A stretch of DNA of 64,000 nucleotides from Laburnicola sp. R22_1. Its lineage: Eukaryota; Ascomycota; Dothideomycetes; Pleosporales; Didymosphaeriaceae. The notes below the pieces were generated by a model. That model did not search any database. It was not told where the DNA came from and was given only the letters and a program-made list of their open reading frames with translations. The stretch covers positions 496,001 through 560,000 of the forward strand of contig JACONQ010000013.1 in the NCBI GenBank assembly GCA_014281115.1, written 5' to 3'. Of the stretch, positions 1-10,108 are shown piece by piece (position 1 is the first letter of the stretch; the number at the start of each line of letters is the position of its first letter). The position numbers and the translations under genes were made by a program.

Positions 1-1548
1 AAACTGGGTTGACCGATTTATACGACGCCACAAAGTCGACCTACTTTCGCACTGGACCTCTGGTATAGACGCCTCACGTAAACGCGCCGACTCTGCCTTC
101 AAGTACGCCCTATATTTCGAGCTCCTACGTAAAAAGATTGAGCAGTATAACGTTGATAAGCGCCACATGTACAATATGGATGAGAAGGGTTTCCTGATTG
201 GGGTGCTGTCAAAAATGAAGCGTGTCTTCTCCCGACAGCGCTATGAGAGCGGCGGCATTAAACAAATGCTCCAGGACGGCAATCGCGAGTGGATTACGAC
301 GCTGGCATGTATTTGCGCTGATGGAAGCTCTCTTACGCCTTGCTTGATTTATTGAGCGCAGTTAAACAATATACAAGACACCTGGTTACAAGATTTTAAC
401 GACTCCTCACACAAAGCTCTCTTTGCAGTATCACTAAGTGGATGGACGAACAATGATTTAGGCCTAGTATGGGTCAAACAGGTGTTTGACAGGGAGACTA
501 AGGCAAAGGCGCGCCGCGATTATCGTCTACTACTCCTTGACGGCCATGGATCGCATGTTACAATGGAGTTTATTAACTACTGCGATCAAAATAAGATCCT
601 CCTGGCCATCTATCCACCTTATTCAACCCATACGCTCCAGCCGCTCGACGTCGCGCTATTCAAGCCTCTCAGCACTGCCTACTCTGCTGAACTTACTGAG
701 TATTTGGATAAGTGCTAGGGCCTCTTAAGAGTCACAAAGCGCGACTTCTTTGCTATGTTTAAGAGGGCCTGGCAGTGCTCCTTTTAAGAAAATACGATCT
801 GCAGCGCCTTTAAGGCCACTGGCCTAGTGCCTTTCAACCCCAAGTAATCCTTCAGCGCTTTAATAATATGGACCCAGAGCGGCCATCCTCAAGCGATAGC
901 AGCTCTTCTGTACTTAGCGCTTCAGATTGGCGTAAAATTGAGAGACTCTTGCGCCAGGTTGTCGCTGATACTTACGCTGAGGGGTCCCGGCAGCTCTCCC
1001 GCACTATGCACTCAATTTCAGTGCGCAACGCCCTCCTGAACCATGAAAATAAGCGTTTACGAGAAGCGCTAGCCTAGAAGAAGCGCCCTACGCAAGGAAA
1101 GCCTCTACTGCTTGAACCACCTACAAATTACGCTAGTGGCGCCATGTTTTGGTCCCCTACAAAGGTCAAGGAAGCTCGCCAACGCCAGGCACAAAAAGAT
1201 CAGGAGGCAAAGGGTAAGGAGCAAGAGAAGGAGCAGAGGAAGGCTATCCAGGAGGAGCGGAGGCGTACAAAGGCTATACAAAAGGAGGAGCGCGCCCAGG
1301 GCCCTGGCGTCAACCCAGGCGCTTCGGGCACCAAAAGCAAGGCCCCCAAAGGCATCCAAGAAGCTCCTCTCCTACTCCAAAACACCTCCAAGGTGACGCG
1401 TAAGGGCAAGGAGAAGGCTATTACACCTCCTTTAATTGATGAGGAGGATGTAGAGTACAACTTTTCATCTGTTGTAGATGTGGCGCCTACGCCAGCGCGT
1501 ACACGCCGGGGTCGCTCTTTACGGCTCCCTGAGCGTTATCGCACCTAA
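1..1548 (+). pseudogene. Degenerate Fot1/pogo-type DDE transposase, 5' end outside window
   Basis: Reading one frame from position 2 gives a Tc1/mariner-superfamily (Fot1-like) DDE domain: an 'NMDEKG' block at about 174 (first catalytic Asp), 'LLLDGHGSH' at about 532-558 (second Asp) and 'LQPLDVALF' at about 640-665 (third Asp). This frame is cut by stops at 353, 716, 785 and 845. The C-terminal basic coiled-coil tail continues in a different frame (868-1548) with another stop at 1075, ending in an Arg-rich segment. At least one frameshift and five stops make it non-functional. Several stops are TAA/TAG where Gln would fit, compatible with C-to-T RIP mutation, which is inference. The N-terminal DNA-binding domain and left inverted repeat lie outside the window. 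It differs from the intact transposase at 12-14 kb: the first catalytic block reads NMDEKG here and NMDETG there. Confidence 0.88.
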
Positions 1549-4116
1549 TAAAGTATCGCGATTGTCTCCTATGCCCCTCAAAAGCTCTCCACCAAAAAAT
1601 CTAGCCTGTATACAATTTGTATTGCGTTGTACAGCTTCAAAAGTTGTACGCACGGGCCCTGCCAAATCGATCGTCAGGTGGGGCCGATCGTCGGGTGATG
1701 AAACATGGTATCTTGGATGCCAAATTTCGGCATAATCGAACCTGCGGCACAAATGGCTTAAACAATTACACCACCAAACACACCGGAACGCACGTCATAC
1801 TCCATCGCAGACATAAGGAAATCTAAGAATCTGGATCTACTAAGTATAGTCATGTCCATTGCCTTTCAGATATCGCAGGCAACTTTCTCGTCATCATAAT
1901 CCCAAATCAAACTCAGAAATAAACAGCCTTCTTCTCCTTCTTACGCCTCTCCTCTCCCAAACTCGGTGAGCACACGATGAGGCAGCGAAGTCGCTGTCGG
2001 GGCTGACTGCTCAAACGATCCCTTGGCGGTCTTCTCGACGGTCGTCTGCTCCTCAGTGGCAGCGGCAGTGGCAGCAGTAGCGGCATTCTTCTTCTTCGCC
2101 AACCGGCGACGCCTGTTGCGCGCCCTGGTCTTGGAGTTGGCACTATTATGCATCAATACAAGCTTGCTATACTCGACAGAGCGGGAATGTTTAGACCCAC
2201 GCAGGCGGCGCAGACTCCTCTTTATCTCCCCGCTTCCGCTTCCTCTCCTCTTCCATCTTCTTGCACTCCTTCTTCTCCTCGCGATATCGCTTCTAAATCA
2301 CGTGTTATCACTGCCACTCCTAAAAACTGGACAACCCATCGAAATGAAAGGGAAGGGCCGATAGCCTATGCTGTCGACAATGGAAAACTGTCCTGCAACT
2401 ACGGTTTAGGGAACCATGCCAAATAACAGAAACCGGTATGGGCATTCATCCCGATGTGACGTTCACATTCGAGTGGAATGTTATTCGATTCTATTGTGCA
2501 GCAACCGTAGGTACACTTGCCCAGTCAAGCGGTGTGGGCTTCGCCGGCGAAGGTTGAGGTGTAACGTGCATTTTGTCCTGTTGGCACGAGTTAGCTTTTG
2601 TGTCCTGGGACATGCATTCGCAAATTCCTTCTCAGCAAGATCCCGTAACAAAGATTCAAAGAAAGGCGAGGTCGATTGATGTCACCATAGGTCGGATACG
2701 TTACACCCAGTCTTGCAGCTCCAGAAGACATCAGCATACCTGGCTCGACATCGTATCGGTTATGGGCCGTTCACGATAGCTAAAGAATGAGAAGAGTCGA
2801 CCAGCAGGCCTGTATATATATACAGTGACCACCAGTGCCTTCCCCAGACCGCGTCGACGGCAGCCAATAGAGTCATGGAATCTGCAGCGCGGTATCACAA
2901 TGAGTTTCATTGGTCGGGAAATTGTGTTGGGACGGGTAGCGCGAGTGGCCGTATACATTGGAAAGTCGCGATGTTCGCCACCGGGAAGCTCCACGAGTGT
3001 CGATAAAACATTCTTAGCCCCAAAACAATTATTTTGTACTAATGTAGCCTGTGTTAAAGAAAAATTTCTAAGAATATTACTCTTATGTTTATGAGATTGA
3101 CTTCCGGGATGATGCGTAAATGTACGTTGCATATTGATGTGTTGCTTGGAAGAGCAAAGTCCTTTAAAGCGGATGCGCGTCACAACATGCGTTATAGCAT
3201 GAGTTTTATCGAGAACCGTATTTATAGCCCTGTAATTAGTAATTCATTGCTTTTATCGCTCTGAGACTGTCCTTTCAACCACCATCTCACACCCCAACAT
3301 CGCTTTCGCTCCGTTTTTCGTCGTGTCGTTGTACTTTACCTTCTCCACCATATCTTCCTTTACGATCGGTCATAAGCACTCCCGGGATGATTCCGACATC
3401 GAGCGTGAGGATCAGCCCCCAGGCGCGAAAGTTGGGATCGAGCTTGAGGAGTTGTGATCGAGACGTTGTTACAACAGCGGAAACGTATCGGTATGCTGCA
3501 GTACTAGGACAAAATTATGAGTACCGTGTGTTACCGCAGGATAGGCGATACGAAGACCGAAACTCTCCTCAAAGTTCTGTCCAACAGACGTAGGCATCCC
3601 GTTGACGTCGGAGACGCTTGGAAGCAGCTCATCACCCTCGAGGAACTCGCACAAGTTATGCGGATTCCTGTTATGAGACATATTATCAACGACCGCAGGG
3701 CGTCTGAATGGATTGCAATATTGGTCTGAGACTTATATGCAAACACTTCGAAGAGTCTCGTCAGGGATAAACCCAACCCCCGTCACATTTTACTGTGTTC
3801 GCATGGAAGCATCTTCGTGGGGCTTTACACCAGACATGCCTATGTCGACCCAGTATCGTGAATGAGGAACCTTCCGGGTACTTCATTGCGAACCTTGCTG
3901 ATGCGAGGTCAGGGGTAATTCCCAGGTGGTAGTGTCGTTGGTGCCGTTAGAACCGGCGCTTAGATCTCGCTACCAACACCAATCATGCACCCTAGGTACT
4001 GAGAACCCACACAGCGTTCGTGCCCCACCGTCAAATTTGTGCATTTACGTTGCTTCAACAACCTTCAATGTTGCTACTCTCATGTTCACACTAATTTTGA
4101 AATCTGGCACAAAACA
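1549..4116. other. Gene-poor interval with a repeat relic
   Basis: No convincing protein gene is visible. The first about 200 bases probably include the right end of the dead transposon. A basic open stretch on the minus strand (2156-1941, about 71 residues, rich in Arg/Lys then Ala/Thr) could be a relic but has no recognisable domain. About 3475-3590, read on the minus strand, resembles the insertion inside the MFS intron near 49.2 kb. The rest is unassigned. Confidence 0.5.
3475..3590 (-). repeat. Diverged copy of the repeat found inside the MFS intron at 49.2 kb
   Basis: On the minus strand this segment contains the blocks TATCCTGCGGTAACACA and TTTTGTCCTAGTACTGCAGCA. The corresponding blocks at 49.25-49.30 kb are TATCCTGGGGTAGCACA and TTTTGTCCTAGTACTGTAGCA, in the same order with similar spacing. 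Both copies also read as similar peptides (GL.IAYP.V.H.T..FVLVL), although neither sits in a real gene. The similarity was aligned by eye only, and ends and family are unknown. Confidence 0.55.
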
Positions 4117-4207
4117 TCCTCCGTGGCGCAATTGGCTAGCGCGTCTGACTGTTACACCGTTAGGTATGGTGATCAGGAGGTTCGTGGTTCGAGCCCACGC
4201 GGGGGAG
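4117..4207 (+). tRNA. tRNA-Asn (anticodon GTT) with a 17-nt intron
   Basis: A complete cloverleaf can be folded. The acceptor 4117-4123 (TCCTCCG) pairs with 4200-4206 (CGGGGGA), with one U-G wobble. The D stem GCGC/GCGC is at 4126-4129 and 4139-4142. The anticodon stem is TCTGA (4144-4148) with TCAGG (4173-4177). The T stem is CGTGG/CCACG around loop TTCGAGC (4188-4194). The anticodon GTT is at 4151-4153. Seventeen nucleotides (4155-4171) interrupt the anticodon loop one base 3' of the anticodon, the canonical nuclear tRNA intron site. The discriminator base is G4207. A T-rich run at 4211-4220 is a likely Pol III terminator. CCA is not encoded, as usual for eukaryotes. Confidence 0.96.
4155..4171 (+). 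other. Intron of tRNA-Asn
   Basis: Removing these 17 nt restores a seven-base anticodon loop (CTGTTAA) closed by five base pairs. The position matches where the tRNA splicing endonuclease cuts. Confidence 0.9.
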
Positions 4208-4210
4208 TCG

Positions 4211-4220
4211 CTTTCTTTTT
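4211..4220 (+). terminator. Probable Pol III terminator of tRNA-Asn
   Basis: A T-rich tract (CTTTCTTTTTT) begins a few bases after the tRNA 3' end. A run of six T is adequate for Pol III termination. Confidence 0.7.
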
Positions 4221-4866
4221 TGCTCCTTGTAACGTGTCGTTGCTTTGTGGTTGAGTTGGGAATTGGCGTGGGATGGTTGGTTTGGAGCCGTAGTGGCTGC
4301 GGAGTTCGGACCGACCACGCTTCCCCAATCACTTTTTTTTTAATACCTATAGCAAAGGTTGTAGTGCTGATCTGCCCTTGCAGTACTTTTCTGATACTGC
4401 GTAGATTCTTTGGTTCGTGCTGCATATATGGTTACTGCGGGTAGCGAGATGCAAGCGCCCCGTTTGCTTTTAGTCTGAATGGGAGCCTAGCCCGCCCGCA
4501 CTGAGGCTTGCGCATCCTCCACAAAAACCGGAATGACGTCTGTGGGCGAACGATCTCGCCGTGGCCATCATGCAATTTCATCATGCACTTCCCGCGTGCG
4601 CACAGATGCTAAGCTGCATCAATCGCATAGCCGCGGGCTTCAAACTTGGTTGGCGTGTCCAGTGCCGTGGCCTTGGCTGGATCGTCGCTATGACGTAGCC
4701 AAGGGCCTGGTCAGGTGAAGAGGTCATCGCGCAAAAGGATGGGGGTACAAAAACTGGGCGGGCTCCTTGTCCCTCGTCCCTCTTGCTATCCTTGACGCTT
4801 CATCTCCTCTTCACCACCATCACAACACCGTTCTCCAGCTCGCCCATCAGAATCTAATCCATCACA
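4221..4866. other. Intergenic, promoter side of the small membrane-protein gene
   Basis: No coding region or RNA gene is recognised. The last about 130 bases before the next ATG are CT-rich, as is common in filamentous-fungal promoters and 5' leaders. Confidence 0.5.
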
Positions 4867-5542
4867 ATGGCCACCCTCCACTGTAAGGGCTCCCTCCCTC
4901 CTGCGAGACCCGTGGGCAAACAAAGCAGCGCCAGAGGCCACGATCGCCGATTGCGCGAGCTCTGCCACCATGGAGCCCCGTCGCTGCCGCTGCCATCAGC
5001 ATGGAGTCTCAGAATTGTCTCTAACGTGCTTGTCCATCAGACCTCCCTCCCGTCAAGCCCTCGGCTATTGCCCTCGGCACTGCCTTCAACCACGCCGTCT
5101 CCCTCGCCGTCTTGGGTCCCGTCTTCGGCGAGACCTACCGCCGCGCCCAGGCTGCCAACAGCAAGGAGGAGTTCTTCCACTCCAAGGAGGCTGCCACCGC
5201 CGCTGCCTCGTGGGGATCTAGCCTTGCGGGATCCGCCATCCAGGCCTACGGTGTCGGCGCGTTGATCAACGCTACCGGTACCCTCACCTACAAGGGCGCT
5301 GCCTACCTCGGTTCTTTGATCTTCTTCGCCTCCGCTGCTCCTTCGGTACGTTCCATCAGACAATCAATCTTGCAACGGACAATCAATGGCTAACAATGAC
5401 CCACCAGGTCGTTTCCCAGGTCCTCACCGAGAAGCGTCCCCTCGACACCGTTGCTGTTGGTGCTCTTGCCCGCGTCTTCGAGACCGTCGGTCTCTCCCTC
5501 TTCCTCACCTACTGGGGAACCAGGACCAACCCCTTCGACTAA
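4867..5542 (+). CDS. Small conserved fungal membrane protein, unknown function (three exons)
   Basis: Exons are 4867-4882, 5041-5345 and 5408-5542, giving 151 residues. Intron 1 has donor GTAAGG, branch CTAAC and acceptor CATCAG. Intron 2 has donor GTACGT and acceptor CACCAG. Phases join without stops. The protein starts MATLHYLPPVKP and contains Ala/Gly-rich hydrophobic stretches around residues 13-29, 58-78 and 83-98, and another near the C-terminus, with a charged loop (about 30-55) rich in Lys/Glu. It ends in a Trp-Gly-Thr-Arg tail. This looks like a three- or four-helix membrane protein. It loosely resembles the DUF1761 type, but I cannot confirm that. The tiny 16-nt first exon with a CT-rich leader suggests a well-expressed gene. 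The gene model is firm; the function is unknown. Confidence 0.82.
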
Positions 5543-6565
5543 GCGTCTTTTTCTCTGTTAGCGCTGGGTATGCATTTCCAGGATCATCTTCCGTAGGCAT
5601 AGATTGGAATGCCTAGTTCGAGCTTGGGATGGAATGAGATATGAAGAGCCTTGTAAGGCCTGATTCTAGCGTGACTGTAACATTACCTCTCAATTGAACT
5701 ACCTAATTCAAACTGCTTCTGCCCTGCGTGGTCTCTACTGTGAGCCGTGTCTCCTGTTTGACAATCATACCGCGACCTGTCTTACCCCTCATGATACCTG
5801 ATCATGGCTGTCATAGTCGGGGGCAGAGGTAAGCCACCCAACGATATCTGCACACGTACCATCTAACAGACTCGCTCATTGCTCGGCAACACTTGGGCCA
5901 ACTCTACTTACTATACACGACAGACCTTCTTTTGGAAGCATTCTTGATGAACTTTTCAACCAAGACACTCCATGCATAGCCATGTGTGTACGAATAAACT
6001 CCGTGTTCACATCACACGGGGTACAATGTGGGTACATCCCTTGCTGTCTAATTGAACCTCAACTGATTCATTATGCATGTTTCTGACTGATTGTACAATG
6101 TCTGCTCAGCCTTCGATGAGGTTTAGCTATACGCAGAAATAAGCGCCATCCAAACGTATCTGAGAATAATGAGGCATGATCTCAGCGTACACACACGTAC
6201 TCCATACTCCACAATGCCTGTGGGAAAAGTGTGGAGTGTGTGCATGCAGCATGCACTATCACAAAAGAAAGCGATTACGCGAAAAGACCCGCAGTTGACA
6301 TTGGACTGACTATACAGGTCTACACCTTATACCCTATGCCGCAACTCGGTAAACCCCCAAACCCCTAAAAATCCCAAACTCCTGGAAACCTGAACCATCG
6401 CCACCAGACCGCACACCTAGACCTCACCATGGATACATGCATTGCCCCTCTGCAGCTGTGCTACACTGAGATTCTTCTCAGAGGTTCCGTCGTGCCGTGG
6501 TAGGACGCCGTCTAATCTGTTCACGTTAGATGTCATTCGAAAAAGAGCAACATGCCTTTGGATCT
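5543..6565. other. Intergenic
   Basis: About 1 kb with no supported gene. The first part is the probable 3' UTR of the preceding gene. No RNA gene or long repeat was seen. Confidence 0.5.
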
Positions 6566-6571
6566 ACGTAC

Positions 6572-7264
6572 CTAATTGTTGAACTGGTGGTTGAGCAGTT
6601 CCATATCGCCAGTGAAATAGACGCGTAGGCCACTGGACAACGTATAGCAAATCATCTTCCCCTGCACAACCGTCTCGATCGCGCGCCTTCTGCAAACTCG
6701 AGAAATGCCCTTGCATGGTCGGTGCTGAAGGACTAACTCCTGCATAGCCGCACAGCGGCGTCTCGCCCTTAGAAGGTCGTAGGCATCGAAACCTTCCCCA
6801 CCGGCAAGGGAGAAATAGTCACGGATAATGAGACGTTGAAGATTAGGAGGCAGCTTCCAGAGGGATCTACGATGGGCAACGTCGATGCATAACGTGGTGA
6901 GATGTTTGAAAAGACGGAGGCTGTCAATATGAAGAACATTTGAAACCTGTCGATCGCGTCTCCTGCATCGGACTCCTCATCATAGTCTTCAACCCCCGCC
7001 ATGGAGCAGATCAAACATGTGCGGATACCTGGAAGAACCGACAGATTTTGCGTCCTTGAAGGTTCCCAAGCCCGCGAAACAAATGTTCGAAAAGATAGCG
7101 TAATACACAATCGTCTGGCACTTCTTTCCATTGCGCTGCTTGAGAAACGGCGTCGCTAAAGATTCAGAAGAAATGTATGCTCCTGGGCGGAAGAGATCGT
7201 CGCTGTAGAAGTTAAGAGCAATCACTTTGATTTTTGCAGCATGATATGATCTTTTTTTGACCGT
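6572..7264 (-). pseudogene. Relic of an F-box/leucine-rich-repeat-like gene
   Basis: On the minus strand an open frame of about 136 codons ends at the stop 6574-6572. It reads like the LRR-type tail of fungal F-box proteins ('LFKHLTTLCIDV', then 'LPPNLQRLIIRDYFSL'), but its first Met is deep inside the conserved part. Upstream coding-like sequence (about 7264-6989) ends 'MFDLLHGGG' in the same frame and hits a stop. A third frame (about 6988-6925, 'EDYDEESDAGDAIDRF') would be needed to bridge the two. No GT-AG pair repairs this, so two frameshifts are implied. Assignment to the F-box class rests on texture rather than a diagnostic motif. A fragmented unrelated gene is possible. Confidence 0.35.
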
Positions 7265-8419
7265 GCAGATAAAGAGTACTAGCTGTCTGCTAGGAAGCAA
7301 AGGCGTATGTAGTCCTCAGGGGAACCCCATTGGTGTTTGTAATAGGTGGGCGGCGCCTTCCTCACTTGACGGAACGTCACGTCGTGTCATCCGATGCGGA
7401 CACGGCTTGCCTACCGCACAGGTAAGCGCGACGTTGACCTTATCAGGGGGCTTGCAAGGTACCACCTGTGAACTGTGTAAGCAGCCCGGGCGAATGCGCA
7501 GGGTCGATTATCTCTCCTCGCCTTAGAGAAAGTGCCCGTCCCCCCAGTTTACGGTGCAGATAGGCTTCTTCGTGGAAAGACGGGTAGTCTAACTGAAGCA
7601 TTCTACCAGATATGTGCGGCTTTTGGCGTAGCTGGAGGGGGTAGATAGGTATCGTAGATAGGGATCGTGCTCTTTCGTTTGCGTTTATGGCTTGTTCAAC
7701 GCGATTCAACAACAAGCCCGAATATCGAATACCCACCCCCAAACCAACACAACTACGCCATACATATATCTCCAGCTCCACACTCTGCTATATCAATGAG
7801 TAGATATGCTCTCTCTTTCACACAACAACGCCTTACGCATATCCAAAAAGCGTACTCAACCCGCAAAACTGAGCGAAACCGACACGGCGTTTGTCAATAC
7901 TTGTAGCGTGGAAGATTATCCATGAGTTCCATAGGAGTTGAGCGTATTCATATGTGGTTTGACGTCTTTGGGATCCTTCATTTGTAGCATGCTGCATACG
8001 GTTTTGATATAGCGATGCTTCAGTCATGCCGTACTCTATTGAAAGCAATTGCATAATATAATGCCTTTGTAAAAGTTCCAGGTGGAGAGCTAGCCAAGGC
8101 TGCGTGATGCAAACATAGACTATGCGGATGCACATGTGTGTAACTGGGCCCACGAATCGTGAGCTCAATCGCTCGCCCTGAAGATAGTCGTGAGCCTCAC
8201 GGATTTTCAGGCCTTGTGACAGAAAATGTGAATTGTGAACTCTGAAATCTAACGGGCCAATCTATATGCTTACTATGCATAAGCAACCATTGGAGCTTAT
8301 GCTCCCCATCTAACTATATCATTATGCCATCATGCCATCATATTATCATCTCAACACTGCTTCCCCTCACAGCGATTTACCGTGTACCGAAAGGTTTGAG
8401 ATGCTTTTGCTCTTGATCA
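7265..8419. other. Intergenic, 3' side of the EamA transporter gene
   Basis: Several ORF-sized stretches exist in both strands, but none has a domain, a start with sensible context, or splice sites that extend it. Nothing supportable is seen. Confidence 0.45.
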
Positions 8420-10108
8420 TCATCTCAATGTCCTCATTTGAATCTCATTATCATCTTCATACCCGCTTTCGGGCCTCGCACCCGGCGACATCAACCCCAT
8501 CTCTTCCTCGCCATCTCCCCTCTCGCGCCTCACCTCCTCTTTCTTACTGTCCGTCTTATGCGTAGCTACATATATAGCCGATCCCAGGATTAAAGAAGAG
8601 CCGACAATGGACAGAGCGCTCGGTGTGGTCCCGAAGACAAGCTTGTCAAAGCTCAGTGCAAAAAGCATCTGTACGTAGACCATATTGGTTGCGCGCGAAG
8701 ACTTTTCGTACTGTAATCCGGCGGCGAGGAGGAATTGCTTGGGTCAGTCAACGATATGTTGCTACAAGGGGTGGGAACGAACATACCATTATGAAGCCGC
8801 AGATCCCCAGGAAAACGAGAAAGGCGAAATCGACCAAACTCTGGGGGAGCAGGAACCCCACGTCGGGCAGAGCAAACATCATGACAACGCTCACGAGAGT
8901 GCACCAGGTCGCGAAGTAGTTCACAGATATCAGAGGATGCGCACGTTTTCCTATGCATCTGATGGTTGTGTAAGCACCGGCTGCTCCGACAACTCCGAGC
9001 ATAGCTATTCCCACTGCCGTGGCCCGCTGTGCTGGTGTCACACTATCGTATGAGGAGGCGAAGTGATTGCCACTGTGGGCCGGGGTAGTTCCAGGCATGG
9101 GTACCATGTCCGAATCTCCACTGGCAGAAGGGATGGAGTCCTTGTCATGCGAAAGAGACGCGAATAGTGATACAGGGCGAGCGATGAGAACGACGCCGAA
9201 TAGCGAGACGCATGCTGCGATCTGTTCCATGCGGGTGAAAGGCTCGTTGATGAGGTACGAGCATGCCCAGCAGGCTAGAGATGGAGCCAGGAACGTTATG
9301 ACGGTCGCATCTGCCAGCGGTAGGTAGAGCAGAGAGTCTGTTGTAAGTCAGCTTCGATTCACAAGAGGAAGAGGAGAGTGCAAGTACGGCAGGTTTCTAC
9401 CCATAAGTGACCACGCTGTGATTGAACATGGTCCCACTACTAGCGCAAAGAGTTGAGTGACTACGAGAGCCCTAACGCATTGAGTAGTTTTCAACTTGTT
9501 GGTCGTCACGAAATGGAAGTGCACTTACAGTATATCCCAAACACTCCAAAGAAACCGAATAGCCCTCTGGCCACCAGCAAGGATCTCACTTCCTTCATCC
9601 CCAAGGGGAAATCCTTGGTCTTCGTTCGCCACATGTAGAAGGAGGAGCAAGTGACGGTGATGCTCATCCGAGCGAACAGGATCTGGAAGGGATGGTATCC
9701 CTTGCCATGATTCCCTTCAATTTCCAGCATCCGCGTCGTAACGTTCATGAGGGTGCCAAACAATTGACTTACCAGCACAAGCAAGAGGCCGAGGTTTGCT
9801 ATCCAGAACGTTTTAATCTTCTCTCTTGCCGTCTTCGGGGACGCGGCCGGCGACCTCGAAGCATGCCTACGACCATGGAGTATCCCCTGAAACTCTTGAG
9901 CACGTCCCATACGCCCCACACCCTCGATCGAGAGGAACGAGGGGTCTGGGGAAGAGGTGCGAATGCTCGCCGCGAACGCGCCGGTCGGGACATCTGCCGG
10001 CTTCGCCCCGGATTTAACGGAGACTTGACGTCGAGGTCCGGTCGTCGTCTCGACGGGTTTGTCGCTGCGGCTGTCATCGACTGAAGCCTTGGATGGCGGA
10101 GCGCGCAT
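8420..10108 (-). CDS. EamA/DMT-family membrane transporter
   Basis: Exons on the minus strand are 10108-9529, 9337-8787 and 8737-8420, giving 482 residues. Donors are GTAAGT and GTATGT, acceptors ACAACAG and CCAAG, and all phases fit. Residues 1-115 are polar and probably disordered and cytosolic. Two EamA repeats follow, with about ten hydrophobic helices beginning at 'ANLGLLLVLVSQLFGTLMN'. The typical 'LPLADATVITFLAP' helix sits right after intron 1, and 'TNMVYVQMLFALSFDK' lies in the second repeat. The last about 45 residues are charged. The family (drug/metabolite transporter superfamily, SLC35G-like in fungi) exports or exchanges small metabolites; the substrate cannot be inferred. The first in-frame ATG at 10108 was chosen. 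Intron 1 (191 nt) is long and contains a stop-free stretch (about 9480-9345) that could be a cryptic exon. Confidence 0.9.
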
